From contig DASYSE010000052.1 in NCBI GenBank assembly GCA_036003705.1, positions 1-46,708 of the forward strand: a stretch of 46,708 nt of DNA, read 5' to 3'. Positions 16,826 through 25,163 of the stretch are shown here, one piece after another; position 1 is the first letter of the stretch; each line of letters opens with the position of its first letter. The notes beneath the pieces were generated by a model that ran no database searches, was not told the origin of the DNA, and was given only the letters and a program-made list of their open reading frames with translations. The translations under genes and the position numbers were made by a program. Source of the DNA: CALGFH01 sp036003705. GTDB taxonomy: Bacteria; Actinomycetota; CALGFH01.

Positions 16826-18168
16826 AGCCTCAGGAAGACGAGTCGACCGGTCGCCTGCCAAGGGTGGCGGTCGTCGGGCGACCCAACGTCGGCAAGTCGA
16901 CCCTGGTCAACCGGCTCCTCGGGCGGCGCGCGGCGATCACCCAGGAGCAGCCGGGCGTGACCCGCGACCGGGTCGCCTACCAGGCCGAGTGGTCCGGTCG
17001 GCGCTTCGAGCTGGTCGACACCGGCGGCTGGGAGCCGCGGGCGACCGGGCTCCAGGCCCGGGTGGTCGCCCAGGCCGAGCGGGCCATGGCCGATGCCGAC
17101 CTCCTGCTGCTCGTGGTCGACGCAACCGTCGGGGTCACCGAGGAGGACGCCGCGGTGGCGGGCCGCCTCCGCCGTGGCCGCGTGCCGGTGCTGCTGGTCG
17201 CCAACAAGGTCGACAGCGCGGCCGCCGAGCCCCAGACCGCCACCCTGTGGTCGCTCGGCCTCGGCGAGCCACTCGCCGTCTCCAGCCTGCACGGCCGGGG
17301 GTCAGGAGACCTGCTCGACGCGGTGATCAAGCGGCTGGGCGCGCCGGCCGAGTCCGCCGACGAGTCGGACGTCCCGGCGCTGGCGATCGTCGGTCGGCCC
17401 AATGTCGGCAAGTCCAGCCTGCTCAACCGGCTCGCCGGCGAGGACCTGGCGATCGTCGACCCGACTCCGGGCACCACCCGCGACACCGTCGACTCGCTCG
17501 TCGCCCGGGCCGGCCGGAGCTACCGGCTGGTCGACACCGCCGGGATGCGGCGGGCGTTCCAGCAGGCCGAGGGGGCCGACTACTTCGCCTTCGTCCGCAG
17601 CCTGGAGGCGGTCGACCGGGCCGACGTGGCGCTGCTCGTGCTCGAGGCGCCGCTGGGCGTTGCCGAGCAGGACCAGAAGGTGGCCGTACGGGCGGTCGAG
17701 GCCGGCTGCGGGGTGGTCCTGCTGGCCAACAAGTGGGACCTGATGGACGACGAGGCGCGCCGCCAGTTCGGCGTCGACCTCGAGCGCAAGCTGTACTTTG
17801 TCGATTGGGCGCCGATGCTGCGGGTCTCGGCCCGCACCGGCCGGGGAGTCGAGAAGATCTGGGGTCTGGTCGACGGGGTGCTCGCAGAGCGCGCCCGACG
17901 GATCCCCACAGCGGCGCTCAACCAGTGGCTCGGCCAGGCGACCGAGCACACGCCGCCTCCACCGGTACGCGGCCGCACGGTGAAGCTCCGCTACGCCACC
18001 CAGGCCAGAGTGGACCCGCCCGAGCTGGTGGTGTTCACCACGGGCCCGCTGACCCCGAGCTACCGTCGCTACCTGGAGCACGATCTGCGGCGCACCTTCG
18101 GCTTCGAGGGCACGCCGGTGCGGCTGGTGGTGCGGGTCCGGGCCAGGGAGCGGTCCCAGGAGCGCTGA
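16816..18168 (+). CDS. der: Ribosome-associated GTPase Der (EngA)
   Basis: Essential double-GTPase for 50S subunit assembly. Two tandem G domains are complete: first VGRPNVGKSTLVNRL, PGVTRDR, DTGGW, NKVD; second VGRPNVGKSSLLNRL, PGTTRDT, DTAGM, NKWD; then a KH-like domain (about 350-440). With ATG 16816 it has 450 residues. ATG 16798 in the array is an alternative that would overlap the plsC stop. Neither has a Shine-Dalgarno sequence, and both lie within the octamer array. Confidence 0.95.
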   Translation: MTVEPQEDESTGRLPRVAVVGRPNVGKSTLVNRLLGRRAAITQEQPGVTRDRVAYQAEWSGRRFELVDTGGWEPRATGLQARVVAQAERAMADADLLLLVVDATVGVTEEDAAVAGRLRRGRVPVLLVANKVDSAAAEPQTATLWSLGLGEPLAVSSLHGRGSGDLLDAVIKRLGAPAESADESDVPALAIVGRPNVGKSSLLNRLAGEDLAIVDPTPGTTRDTVDSLVARAGRSYRLVDTAGMRRAFQQAEGADYFAFVRSLEAVDRADVALLVLEAPLGVAEQDQKVAVRAVEAGCGVVLLANKWDLMDDEARRQFGVDLERKLYFVDWAPMLRVSARTGRGVEKIWGLVDGVLAERARRIPTAALNQWLGQATEHTPPPPVRGRTVKLRYATQARVDPPELVVFTTGPLTPSYRRYLEHDLRRTFGFEGTPVRLVVRVRARERSQER

Positions 18169-18246
18169 GGGCGGCCCTCCGCCCATCCGGATCGCACCGG
18201 CGGCCGTGATATCCTGACGACCGTTTCGGGCCTCCGGGCCCGCGTT

Positions 18247-18324
18247 CGGGACGTGGCGCAGCTTGGTTAGCGCACCAGTCTGGGGGACTGGGGGTCGCCG
18301 GTTCAAATCCGGCCGTCCCGACCA
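18247..18324 (+). tRNA. tRNA-Pro (GGG anticodon)
   Basis: 78 nt including an encoded CCA. Acceptor arms CGGGACG (18247-18253) and CGTCCCG (18314-18320) pair perfectly, discriminator A at 18321. The anticodon stem CCAGT/ACTGG encloses the loop CTGGGGG with anticodon GGG. The T arm is GCCGG-TTCAAAT-CCGGC. An extended -10-like GTGATATCCT ends at 18215, about 30 nt upstream. Confidence 0.96.
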
Positions 18325-18434
18325 ATCACGCCCTTTCGATCGGGTCCGCCCAGCGCCGTCGGGCAAGGGCTGCGCCGGTGTCCGGGCCCGCGTGGCGGGG
18401 CGTCAGGGGTGGGCGGTGGTCTACGCTCCTCGGC

Positions 18435-19088
18435 ATGAACGACATCAACCGGTCGGACCCGCACCCCGACCCCGGGACCACGGCGGCCGATCCGGGCCCG
18501 CTGGGGCCGAGCCGGCGGGTTTCGACGGCGATCGTCACCGCGCCCAACGCGGTGACGATGGTGCGGCTGCTGCTCATGCCGGTGTGCGCGTACCTGCTGG
18601 CGACCGGACGGTACGGGACCGGGCTGGTGCTGACGGCGGTGGTCGGATCCACCGACTGGGTCGACGGGTGGCTGGCCAGGCGGACCGGGCGGGTGAGCCG
18701 GCTCGGGCAGCTGCTGGACCCGCTGGCCGACCGGCTGCTGATCGCCTCGGTGGCGATCGCCCTGGTGGTCCGGGGGGTGCTGCCCTGGCCGGCGGCGGTG
18801 CTGCTGGTGGCACGGGACCTGTTCCTGCTGGCCGCCTGGCCGCTGCTGAAGCGGCGGGGGATCGAGCCACCCGAGGTGATCCTCCTTGGCAAGGCGGCGA
18901 CCCTGGTGCTGCTGTTCGCCCTGCCCGTGCTCACCCTGGGCGCGACCGGCGTGGCCGTGGCCCACGCCGCCCGCCTTCTCGGGCTTGCCCTGCTCTGGGC
19001 CGGGGTGGCCATGTACTACCTCGCCGGGGCGGTCTACGTCAGAATGGTGCTGGAACGGCTCGGCCACCGGGCGGAGGCCGGCTCCTAG
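18435..19088 (+). CDS. CDP-alcohol phosphatidyltransferase (PgsA-like)
   Basis: Integral membrane enzyme that moves a phosphatidyl group from CDP-diacylglycerol to an alcohol, probably glycerol 3-phosphate. The class signature is intact: DWVDGWLAR, then Gly, then DPLADR with the metal-binding Asp residues. Several hydrophobic helices follow, total 217 residues. Homologue position next to gcvH-garA matches M. tuberculosis pgsA2 (Rv1822). ATG 18435 follows a TACGCT (18422-18427) by 7 nt, so the mRNA may be leaderless. The acceptor (glycerol phosphate, inositol phosphate or other) cannot be settled by eye. Confidence 0.88.
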   Translation: MNDINRSDPHPDPGTTAADPGPLGPSRRVSTAIVTAPNAVTMVRLLLMPVCAYLLATGRYGTGLVLTAVVGSTDWVDGWLARRTGRVSRLGQLLDPLADRLLIASVAIALVVRGVLPWPAAVLLVARDLFLLAAWPLLKRRGIEPPEVILLGKAATLVLLFALPVLTLGATGVAVAHAARLLGLALLWAGVAMYYLAGAVYVRMVLERLGHRAEAGS

Positions 19089-19287
19089 CCAGGCGGCAGG
19101 AGCCGGGCCGCCAGCCGAGCCGGCGAGCCCGATCCCGGTCCGGGCGCTGGCGAGCCTTTCCCGGCAGGCGCCCTGACGGCTGGTGGTTCGACATGCGCCT
19201 CGGGCGAGGTGCCGAGACAAGGATCCAAATCCCCATGGCTATGAACCTCTCGTCCACCCAGCCGCGCGGCCCCTGCGGGGGCGGCCC

Positions 19288-21825
19288 GTGAAGGCGGTGA
19301 TCATGGCCGGCGGGGAGGGCACCCGCCTGCGCCCCCTCACCGCCAACCAGCCGAAGCCGATGCTCCCGGTGGCCAACCGGCCGATCATGGAGCACATCGT
19401 CAGGCACATCCGGAACCACGGGTTCAAGGACATCGTGGTGACCGTCCAGTTCCTGGCCAGCCAGGTCCGCAACTACTTCGGAGACGGTTCCGACATGGAG
19501 GTCGACCTGGTCTACGCGACCGAGCCGACCCCGCTGGGCACGGCCGGCAGCGTCCGCAACGCGGCCGAGATGCTCGGCGAGACCTTCGTGGTGATCTCCG
19601 GGGACGCCCTCACCGACATCGACCTGGACGAGGTGGTCGGCTTCCACCGCCGCCGCGGCGCGCTGGCCACGGTGATCCTCAAGCGCATGCCCAACCCGCT
19701 CGAGTTCGGCATCGTCATCACCACCGACGACGGCCGCATCGAGCGCTTCCTCGAGAAGCCCCACTGGGGCCAGGTCTTCTCCGACACCATCAACACCGGC
19801 ATCTACGTGCTCGAGCCGGAGGTGTTCGAGCAGATCCCGGACGGCCAGCCGGCCGACTTCGCCGCCGACGTGTTCCCCAAGCTGCTGGACCAGGGTGCGC
19901 CGCTGTTCGGCTTCGTCGCCGACGGCTACTGGGAGGACGTCGGAAGCCTCGAGGCTTACCAGCGCGCCCACCACGACATCCTCGACGGCCGGGTCAAGGT
20001 CGACCTTCGCGGCTTCCAGGTCCGGCCTGGGGTCTGGCTCGGCGAGGGGGTCGAGCTGGACCCCGACGCGGTCCTCACCGCCCCGGTGCTCATCGGCGAC
20101 TTCACCAAGGTGGAGGCCGGCGCCCGCCTGCGCGAGTACACGGTGGTCGGCTCCGGGGTGATCGTGAAGCGCGACGCCTTCCTGCACCGCGCGATCGTGC
20201 ACGACAACGCCTACATCGGTCCGGGGACCAGCCTGCGCGGCTGCGTGGTCGGGCGCAGCGCCGACATCAAGGAGGGCGGCCGGGTCGAGGACGGGGTGGT
20301 GGTCGGCGACAACGCCGACATCGGCCACGGCGCCATCCTTCAACCTAACGTCAAGGTATATCCCTACAAGACGGTCGAACCAGGAGCGATCGTCACCAAG
20401 TCGATCATCTGGGAAGGCCGAGGCGCCCGCACCCTGTTCAGCGAGCCTGGGGTGGCCGGCATCGGCAACGTCGACCTGACCCCGGAGATGGTCCTGCGGG
20501 TGGCCACGGCCTTCGGCTCGACCCTCAAGAAGGGGTCGACGGTGACCCTGGGCAGGGACGCCAGCCGGGTGTCGCGCGCGCTCAAGCGGGCCATCATCGC
20601 CGGGCTGAACTCGGCCGGGGTGACCTGCGAGGACCTGGAGCTGGCCCCGGCCCCGTCGGTGCGCTTCTCGGCCGCCAGGATGGGCGCCTCCGGTGGCATG
20701 TACGTGCGCACCTCGCCCCAGGACAGCCAGTCGGTGGAGCTGGCGGTGTTCGGCGGTGACGGCTGCGACGTCGACGAGGGAGCACGGCGCCGGATCGAGC
20801 GCACCTACTACCGCGAGGAGTTCCGGCGGGCGTTCGGGCAGGAGATGGGCGAGCTGCGCTACCCGCCACGCGCGGTCGAGCACTACGCCGTCGCCCTCGT
20901 CCACAGCCTCGACGACGCGGCCGTCCGCCACCGGCGCTTCAAGGTGGTGATCGACGCCGGCGGCGGCACCGCCTCGCTGGTCCTTCCCCACCTGCTGTCC
21001 CGGTTGAACCTGGACACCCTGATCGTCAACGGCCACCTCGACGAGAACAGGGTGTCCCCGACCGACGCCGAGCGGCACGCCGACCTGGACCGCCTGGCCA
21101 AGCTGGTCACCGCGTCCGGCGCCGATCTCGGCGTGCTGTTCGACTCGGTCGGGGAGCGGATCACCCTGGTCGACGAGCGCGGCGCGATCCTCGGGCTGGA
21201 CCGGGCGCTGCTCCTGTTCGTCGACCTGGTCGTGCGGTCGGAGGGCAGCGGCGCCATCGTCCTGCCGGTCTCCACCACCCGGCTGGCCGGTGAGCTGGCC
21301 GCTCGCCACGGCCGCCAGGTCCACGGCAGCAAGCTCTCGACCAGCGCCATCATGCGGGCCGCTCAGCAGGCTGGGGTGGTGTTCGCCGGCGCCGAGGGCG
21401 GCGGCTACGTGTTCCCGGTGCTGCATCCTGCCTATGACGGGCTGCTCTCGTTCGGCAAGCTGCTGGAGCTGCTGACCGCCCACGACACCAGCCTCGGCGA
21501 CGCGGCGGCCGCGCTGCCCGAGCCCTCGGTGGTCCAGCGCCAGGTCCCGACCCCCTGGGAGCGCAAGGGAGCGGTGATGCGCCAGGTGGTCGAGGCGGCC
21601 AAGGGCCGGCGCGTCGACGACACCGATGGGGTGAAGGTGTTCCACCCACCGGCCACCACCGACGATGGCACGGGAGGTCCCTGCGGCGACGACTGGGCCC
21701 TCGTCGTCCCCGACACCGTCGAGCCGGTCACCCATCTGTGGGCCGAGGCCGGTGCCTCGGCGGACGCCCTGGCCCTGGCCGACGAGTACGAGGCGCTCAT
21801 CCGCCGCGCCGCCGAGCGCGCCTGA
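19288..21825 (+). CDS. Mannose-1-phosphate guanylyltransferase / phosphomannomutase-like fusion
   Basis: About 845 residues in three parts. Residues 1-235 are a nucleotidyltransferase (AVIMAGGEGTRLRPLT, the sugar-nucleotide loop, FLEKPHWGQ), probably making GDP-mannose or a related NDP-sugar. Residues about 250-375 form a left-handed beta-helix of hexapeptide repeats. Residues about 390-845 resemble a phosphohexomutase, but its key motifs are lost: the catalytic SHNP is replaced by GASGGMYVRTSP, the DPDGDR metal loop reads FDSVGERI, and the sugar loop GEESGG reads GAEGGG. The mutase part is therefore probably regulatory or structural. GTG 19288 gives the family N-terminus. The fusion is known from actinobacteria and cyanobacteria. 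Product feeds mannosyl glycans. Confidence 0.88.
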   Translation: MKAVIMAGGEGTRLRPLTANQPKPMLPVANRPIMEHIVRHIRNHGFKDIVVTVQFLASQVRNYFGDGSDMEVDLVYATEPTPLGTAGSVRNAAEMLGETFVVISGDALTDIDLDEVVGFHRRRGALATVILKRMPNPLEFGIVITTDDGRIERFLEKPHWGQVFSDTINTGIYVLEPEVFEQIPDGQPADFAADVFPKLLDQGAPLFGFVADGYWEDVGSLEAYQRAHHDILDGRVKVDLRGFQVRPGVWLGEGVELDPDAVLTAPVLIGDFTKVEAGARLREYTVVGSGVIVKRDAFLHRAIVHDNAYIGPGTSLRGCVVGRSADIKEGGRVEDGVVVGDNADIGHGAILQPNVKVYPYKTVEPGAIVTKSIIWEGRGARTLFSEPGVAGIGNVDLTPEMVLRVATAFGSTLKKGSTVTLGRDASRVSRALKRAIIAGLNSAGVTCEDLELAPAPSVRFSAARMGASGGMYVRTSPQDSQSVELAVFGGDGCDVDEGARRRIERTYYREEFRRAFGQEMGELRYPPRAVEHYAVALVHSLDDAAVRHRRFKVVIDAGGGTASLVLPHLLSRLNLDTLIVNGHLDENRVSPTDAERHADLDRLAKLVTASGADLGVLFDSVGERITLVDERGAILGLDRALLLFVDLVVRSEGSGAIVLPVSTTRLAGELAARHGRQVHGSKLSTSAIMRAAQQAGVVFAGAEGGGYVFPVLHPAYDGLLSFGKLLELLTAHDTSLGDAAAALPEPSVVQRQVPTPWERKGAVMRQVVEAAKGRRVDDTDGVKVFHPPATTDDGTGGPCGDDWALVVPDTVEPVTHLWAEAGASADALALADEYEALIRRAAERA

Positions 21826-21986
21826 GCCCAGGGAAACCGGTCAAGGATCCGGGGTGGCGATCGGCCGTGGTCGCCGTGGGCGGCGCGCAAGCAGCGGCGC
21901 TGCCGGGTTGGCTTGGTGCTGCATGCGGCGCCGACCACACGACCGGGCTCCCTTGACGCAGTTGTCCCGACTGCGCCGGGCTGGGG

Positions 21987-22015
21987 TTGCCCGAGCGGGG
22001 TGGCGGCCGTAGGCT
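21987..22015 (+). promoter_or_regulatory. Candidate promoter for the VanW gene; contents of the 21826-22204 gap
   Basis: TTGCCC (21987-21992), 17-bp spacer, TAGGCT (22010-22015). Upstream, CGCAGT-N7-ACTGCG (about 21957-21975) is a small hairpin. Downstream, a strong ribosome site AAAGGAG (22089-22095) lies well before the first conventional in-frame start. I see no other gene in this 379-nt gap. Confidence 0.5.
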
Positions 22016-22204
22016 TTCTGTTCGCCCGGGTCGCTTCCCCCTGCCTTCGGCTCGGCGTCCCGCCGTCCGGTCGGCCGGGCGGCATGCCAAAGGAGCCCAA
22101 CCATCTCGGTCGCCGACCCATCAGCCGAGCCCCCTGAGCACCGGCCGAGCGCGCCCGCCGCGCGCTTCGAGCCGGCCCAGGGCGGGCCGCTGCGGCATCG
22201 GTCC

Positions 22205-24028
22205 GTGGCCGGGCCGCTGGCCGCCGCCAGGCGCCGTCTCGGCCGGCTTGCCGGCGCCCTGCGGGGATTTGGCCGGGGGCCGCGGCTGGCGCTGATCGGG
22301 CTGCTCGTCGTCGTCCTGGCCGCCGGCCTGCTGGCCACCGAGGGGCTGACCTTCGCCGGCCGCGTCCGCCGCGGGGTCCGGGTCGGCGGGATCGACCTGT
22401 CCGGCCTGAGCCAGGCGACGGCCGCCAGCCGACTGCAGACCGCGGCCGGCTCCCTGGAAGCGTCGCCGGTGGTCCTCGAGGCCGGCGCGGCCACGGTGCG
22501 CCTGCCCAGGTCCCGCGCCGGGGTGCAGCTGGACGTCGAGGCCAGCCTCGCCGCGGCCATGGCCGTCGGCCGCCGGAGCCCACTGGATCCCGACCGCCTC
22601 AAGGGCTGGCTCAGCCCCATCGACCTGCCGTGGCAGTCCCGCGTGGTCCAGGCCCGCCTCGACCGCGAGCTGGCCGACCTCGACCGCCGCGTCGGCCGCC
22701 CGGTCCGCGAGCCCAGCCTGCGCATCGGCGGCGGCGGGGGAGCGGGGGCCGTCCCGGTGGAGCTGGTGCCGGGCCGACCGGGCCTGGCGGTGGACCGGTC
22801 GGGAGCCGAGGCGGCGATTCGGGCGGCGGCCGCCGTGCCGGCCGGGGCGACGGTCCGCCTCCCGACCCGGGAGCGCCCCCCGAGCGTCGGGCCGGAAGCG
22901 GCCAGAGCGGCCGCCCACCGGGCCGGCACCCTGCTGTCGGCACCGGTCAGGGTGACCGCCGGCGGCGGCCGGGCCGACCTGCGCCCGGCCGAGCTCGCCC
23001 CGCTCGTCCAAGTCGAGGTGGCGGCGGGCCAGCTGCGGCTGCGCCTCGACCCAGTCGGGCTGGACCGGCTGCTCCACCGCCGGGCCCCGTTCGCCTACAC
23101 CGAGCCCAAGGACGCCCGGTTCCAGCCGACCGGTGGGCGCATGCGGGTCCTCCCCGCCGTGGCCGGGATCAAGGTGGATCCGAGGAAGACGGCCGCCGCC
23201 GTGCTGGACGCCGGCACCGCGACCACCGGGACGGCCCGGCAGGCGGCCCTGGCCACCACGACCACCCAGCCCGGCCTGACCACCAAGGAGGCGAATGGCC
23301 TCGGGATCAAGGAGGTGATGTCGACCTACACGACCACCTTCAACGCCGGCGACGTCCCCCGGGTCCATAACATCGGCCTGATCGCCGCCGCCGTCCACGG
23401 CAGCCTGGTCCGGCCCGGCCAGCTGTTCTCGATGAATGCGGCCACCGGCCGGCGCACCGCGGCCAAGGGTTACCGGACCGCCCACGTGATCCAGGACGGC
23501 GAGATCGTCGACGGGCTGGGCGGCGGCGTCTGCCAGGCCGGGACCACCATGTTCAACACGGCCTTCTTCGCCGGCTTGCCGGTGGTCGAGCGGCGCAACC
23601 ACAGCCTGCACATCAGCCACTACCCGATGGGCCGGGACGCCACCCTCGACTGGCCGGGCACCGACCTCAAGTTCCGCAACGACTCCCCCTACGGGATCTA
23701 CATCACCAGCCGGGCCACCCCATCCACGCTGAGCTTCACCTTCTGGTCGACGTCCAGGGGTTACAAGGTGACCGCGAGCACCTCGGCGGCGCGCAACTAC
23801 CGCGCCCCGAGCACCAGGTACGAGGACGACCCGACGCTGCCCAAGGGGGAGGAGGTCGTCGAGGAGTCCGGCTCCTCCGGCTTCGACGTCACCGTCGTCC
23901 GCACCGTGACCAAGGGCGGCACGGTCGTCCGGCGGGACAGCTTCGTCTCCAACTACAGCCCCTGGGTCCGGGTCGTGCGCCGCGGCACCAAGGAAGGCCC
24001 CGAGCCGGGAGCCGGCGCCCCGGCCTGA
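22205..24028 (+). CDS. VanW family protein with peptidoglycan-binding-like domains
   Basis: Single-pass membrane protein (helix about 26-46: LALIGLLVVVLAAGLLA) with a large extracellular part. Residues about 60-300 form two repeats resembling the putative peptidoglycan-binding domain of YoaR-type proteins (motif RVGGIDLSGLSQATAASRL). The VanW domain (about 370-545) has STYTTTFNAGD, LVRPGQLFSMN, GGGVCQAGTTMFNTAFFAGLPVVERRNHS and HYPMGRDATLDWPG. VanW's biochemical role is unknown; it is often linked to cell wall. GTG 22205 has no ribosome site, while the frame stays open upstream past an ATC codon at 22103 that is well placed after AAAGGAG, so the true start may be there. Confidence 0.88.
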   Translation: MAGPLAAARRRLGRLAGALRGFGRGPRLALIGLLVVVLAAGLLATEGLTFAGRVRRGVRVGGIDLSGLSQATAASRLQTAAGSLEASPVVLEAGAATVRLPRSRAGVQLDVEASLAAAMAVGRRSPLDPDRLKGWLSPIDLPWQSRVVQARLDRELADLDRRVGRPVREPSLRIGGGGGAGAVPVELVPGRPGLAVDRSGAEAAIRAAAAVPAGATVRLPTRERPPSVGPEAARAAAHRAGTLLSAPVRVTAGGGRADLRPAELAPLVQVEVAAGQLRLRLDPVGLDRLLHRRAPFAYTEPKDARFQPTGGRMRVLPAVAGIKVDPRKTAAAVLDAGTATTGTARQAALATTTTQPGLTTKEANGLGIKEVMSTYTTTFNAGDVPRVHNIGLIAAAVHGSLVRPGQLFSMNAATGRRTAAKGYRTAHVIQDGEIVDGLGGGVCQAGTTMFNTAFFAGLPVVERRNHSLHISHYPMGRDATLDWPGTDLKFRNDSPYGIYITSRATPSTLSFTFWSTSRGYKVTASTSAARNYRAPSTRYEDDPTLPKGEEVVEESGSSGFDVTVVRTVTKGGTVVRRDSFVSNYSPWVRVVRRGTKEGPEPGAGAPA

Positions 24029-24131
24029 ACGTCCCGGTGGGCGGGCTCTGGCATGGTGGACACGGCTGTGCTTGGCTACCAGCGGGCCAGGCCCACGCCG
24101 CGCCCTGGTGACCACCTCTGGAGGGACGAGG

Positions 24132-24512
24132 ATGTACCCCGACGACCTCAAGTACACGAGTGAGCACGAATGGGCCCGGCCCGAGGGCGTCCGGGCCACC
24201 ATCGGCATCACCCACTACGCCCAGGACGCCCTGGGCGACATCGTCTACGTCGACCTCCCGCCCGTCGGCACGGCCGTCACCGGCGGTGAGACCTTCGGCG
24301 AGGTCGAGTCCACCAAGTCGGTGTCCGACATCTACAGCCCGGCCACGGGCACGATCGTCGAGCGCAACGACGAGCTGGACAAGAGCCCCGAGCTGATCAA
24401 CTCCGACCCATACGGACAAGGCTGGCTCGTGGTGATCGAGCTGACCGAGGCCGGTGAGCTCGACCAGCTGATGGATGCCGCCGCCTACACCGAGCTGGTC
24501 GCCGAGTCCTGA
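24132..24512 (+). CDS. gcvH: Glycine cleavage system H protein
   Basis: Lipoyl carrier that shuttles the aminomethyl group between P, T and L proteins. 126 residues, normal. The lipoylated Lys lies in ESTKSVSDIYSP; the N-terminus YTSEHEWARPEG and the C-terminal DPYGQGWLVVIE are typical. ATG 24132 follows GGAGGG at good distance. garA and merR follow, as in M. tuberculosis Rv1826-1828. The P protein is encoded 6 kb downstream; no gcvT is present in the window. Confidence 0.96.
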   Translation: MYPDDLKYTSEHEWARPEGVRATIGITHYAQDALGDIVYVDLPPVGTAVTGGETFGEVESTKSVSDIYSPATGTIVERNDELDKSPELINSDPYGQGWLVVIELTEAGELDQLMDAAAYTELVAES

Positions 24513-24559
24513 ACGTCACCGTATCGTGGAGGTCGCCAGGGCGGAAGCTCAGCCCTGCA

Positions 24560-24589
24560 TTGACCCTGTTTTGATCCGTCCTCTACAGT
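24560..24589 (+). promoter_or_regulatory. Candidate promoter for the FHA gene
   Basis: TTGACC (24560-24565), 18-bp spacer, TACAGT (24584-24589); 80 nt before the ATG. The spacer contains TTTTGAT, unusually AT-rich for this region. Confidence 0.5.
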
Positions 24590-24668
24590 CACCGACCAAA
24601 ACGACGCCGCTCGCCCGCACCGCGGACCGGGCGGCGGGTGACCAGAGCCGAAGCCCCGGGAGGGCAGC

Positions 24669-25163
24669 ATGTTCTGCACTCAGTGCGGTCACAAGAACCC
24701 TGAGGGGGCCCACTTCTGCGCGAATTGTGGGGCCGCGCTGGTCACGACCCCCGACGACTCGACGACCACCATCAGCCTCGCCGCCCAGGACCTCGAAGCT
24801 GAGGTCGAGGAAGAGGTCGTCGCCCCAGTCGAGGAGCTGCGGGAGAACACGGCCATGCTGGTGGTGCGGCGCGGGCCGAACGCCGGCAGCCGCTTCCTGC
24901 TCGACAAGGAGGTGGTCACCGCCGGACGCCATCCCGAGAGCGACATCTTCCTCGACGACATCACCGTCTCGCGCCGGCACGCCGAGATCCGTCGCGGGTC
25001 CAGCGGCTTCACCGTCCACGACGTCGGCTCCCTCAACGGTACCTACCTGAACCGGGAGCGGGTGGAGGACGGTGAGCTCGTCGCCGGCGACGAGCTCCAG
25101 ATCGGCAAGTTCAAGCTGGTGTTCTTCGCCGGCAGTCGTCCGGGGGGTGGCGGGTCGGGTTGA
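24669..25163 (+). CDS. garA: GarA-like FHA-domain regulator with zinc ribbon
   Basis: 164 residues. An N-terminal zinc ribbon (CTQCGHKNPEGAHFCANCG, residues 3-21) is followed by an acidic linker and an FHA domain (about 60-155) with GRHPESDIFLDD, the phosphothreonine-contacting SRRHAEI and SLNGTYLN. In mycobacteria GarA switches 2-oxoglutarate metabolism after its N-terminal ETTS motif is phosphorylated by PknB/PknG; here the matching segment reads DDSTTTISL, so a phospho-Thr site is plausible but the exact motif differs. The zinc ribbon, absent from the mycobacterial protein, is one I recall in streptomycete homologues. Neighbours gcvH and merR match Rv1826-1828. Function is inferred from family and synteny. 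Confidence 0.88.
   Translation: MFCTQCGHKNPEGAHFCANCGAALVTTPDDSTTTISLAAQDLEAEVEEEVVAPVEELRENTAMLVVRRGPNAGSRFLLDKEVVTAGRHPESDIFLDDITVSRRHAEIRRGSSGFTVHDVGSLNGTYLNRERVEDGELVAGDELQIGKFKLVFFAGSRPGGGGSG

Noticed and set aside
20338..20375. AT-rich patch in the nucleotidyltransferase fusion gene
   Set aside because: Only one GAY-core octamer in any phase; encodes ordinary beta-helix sequence.
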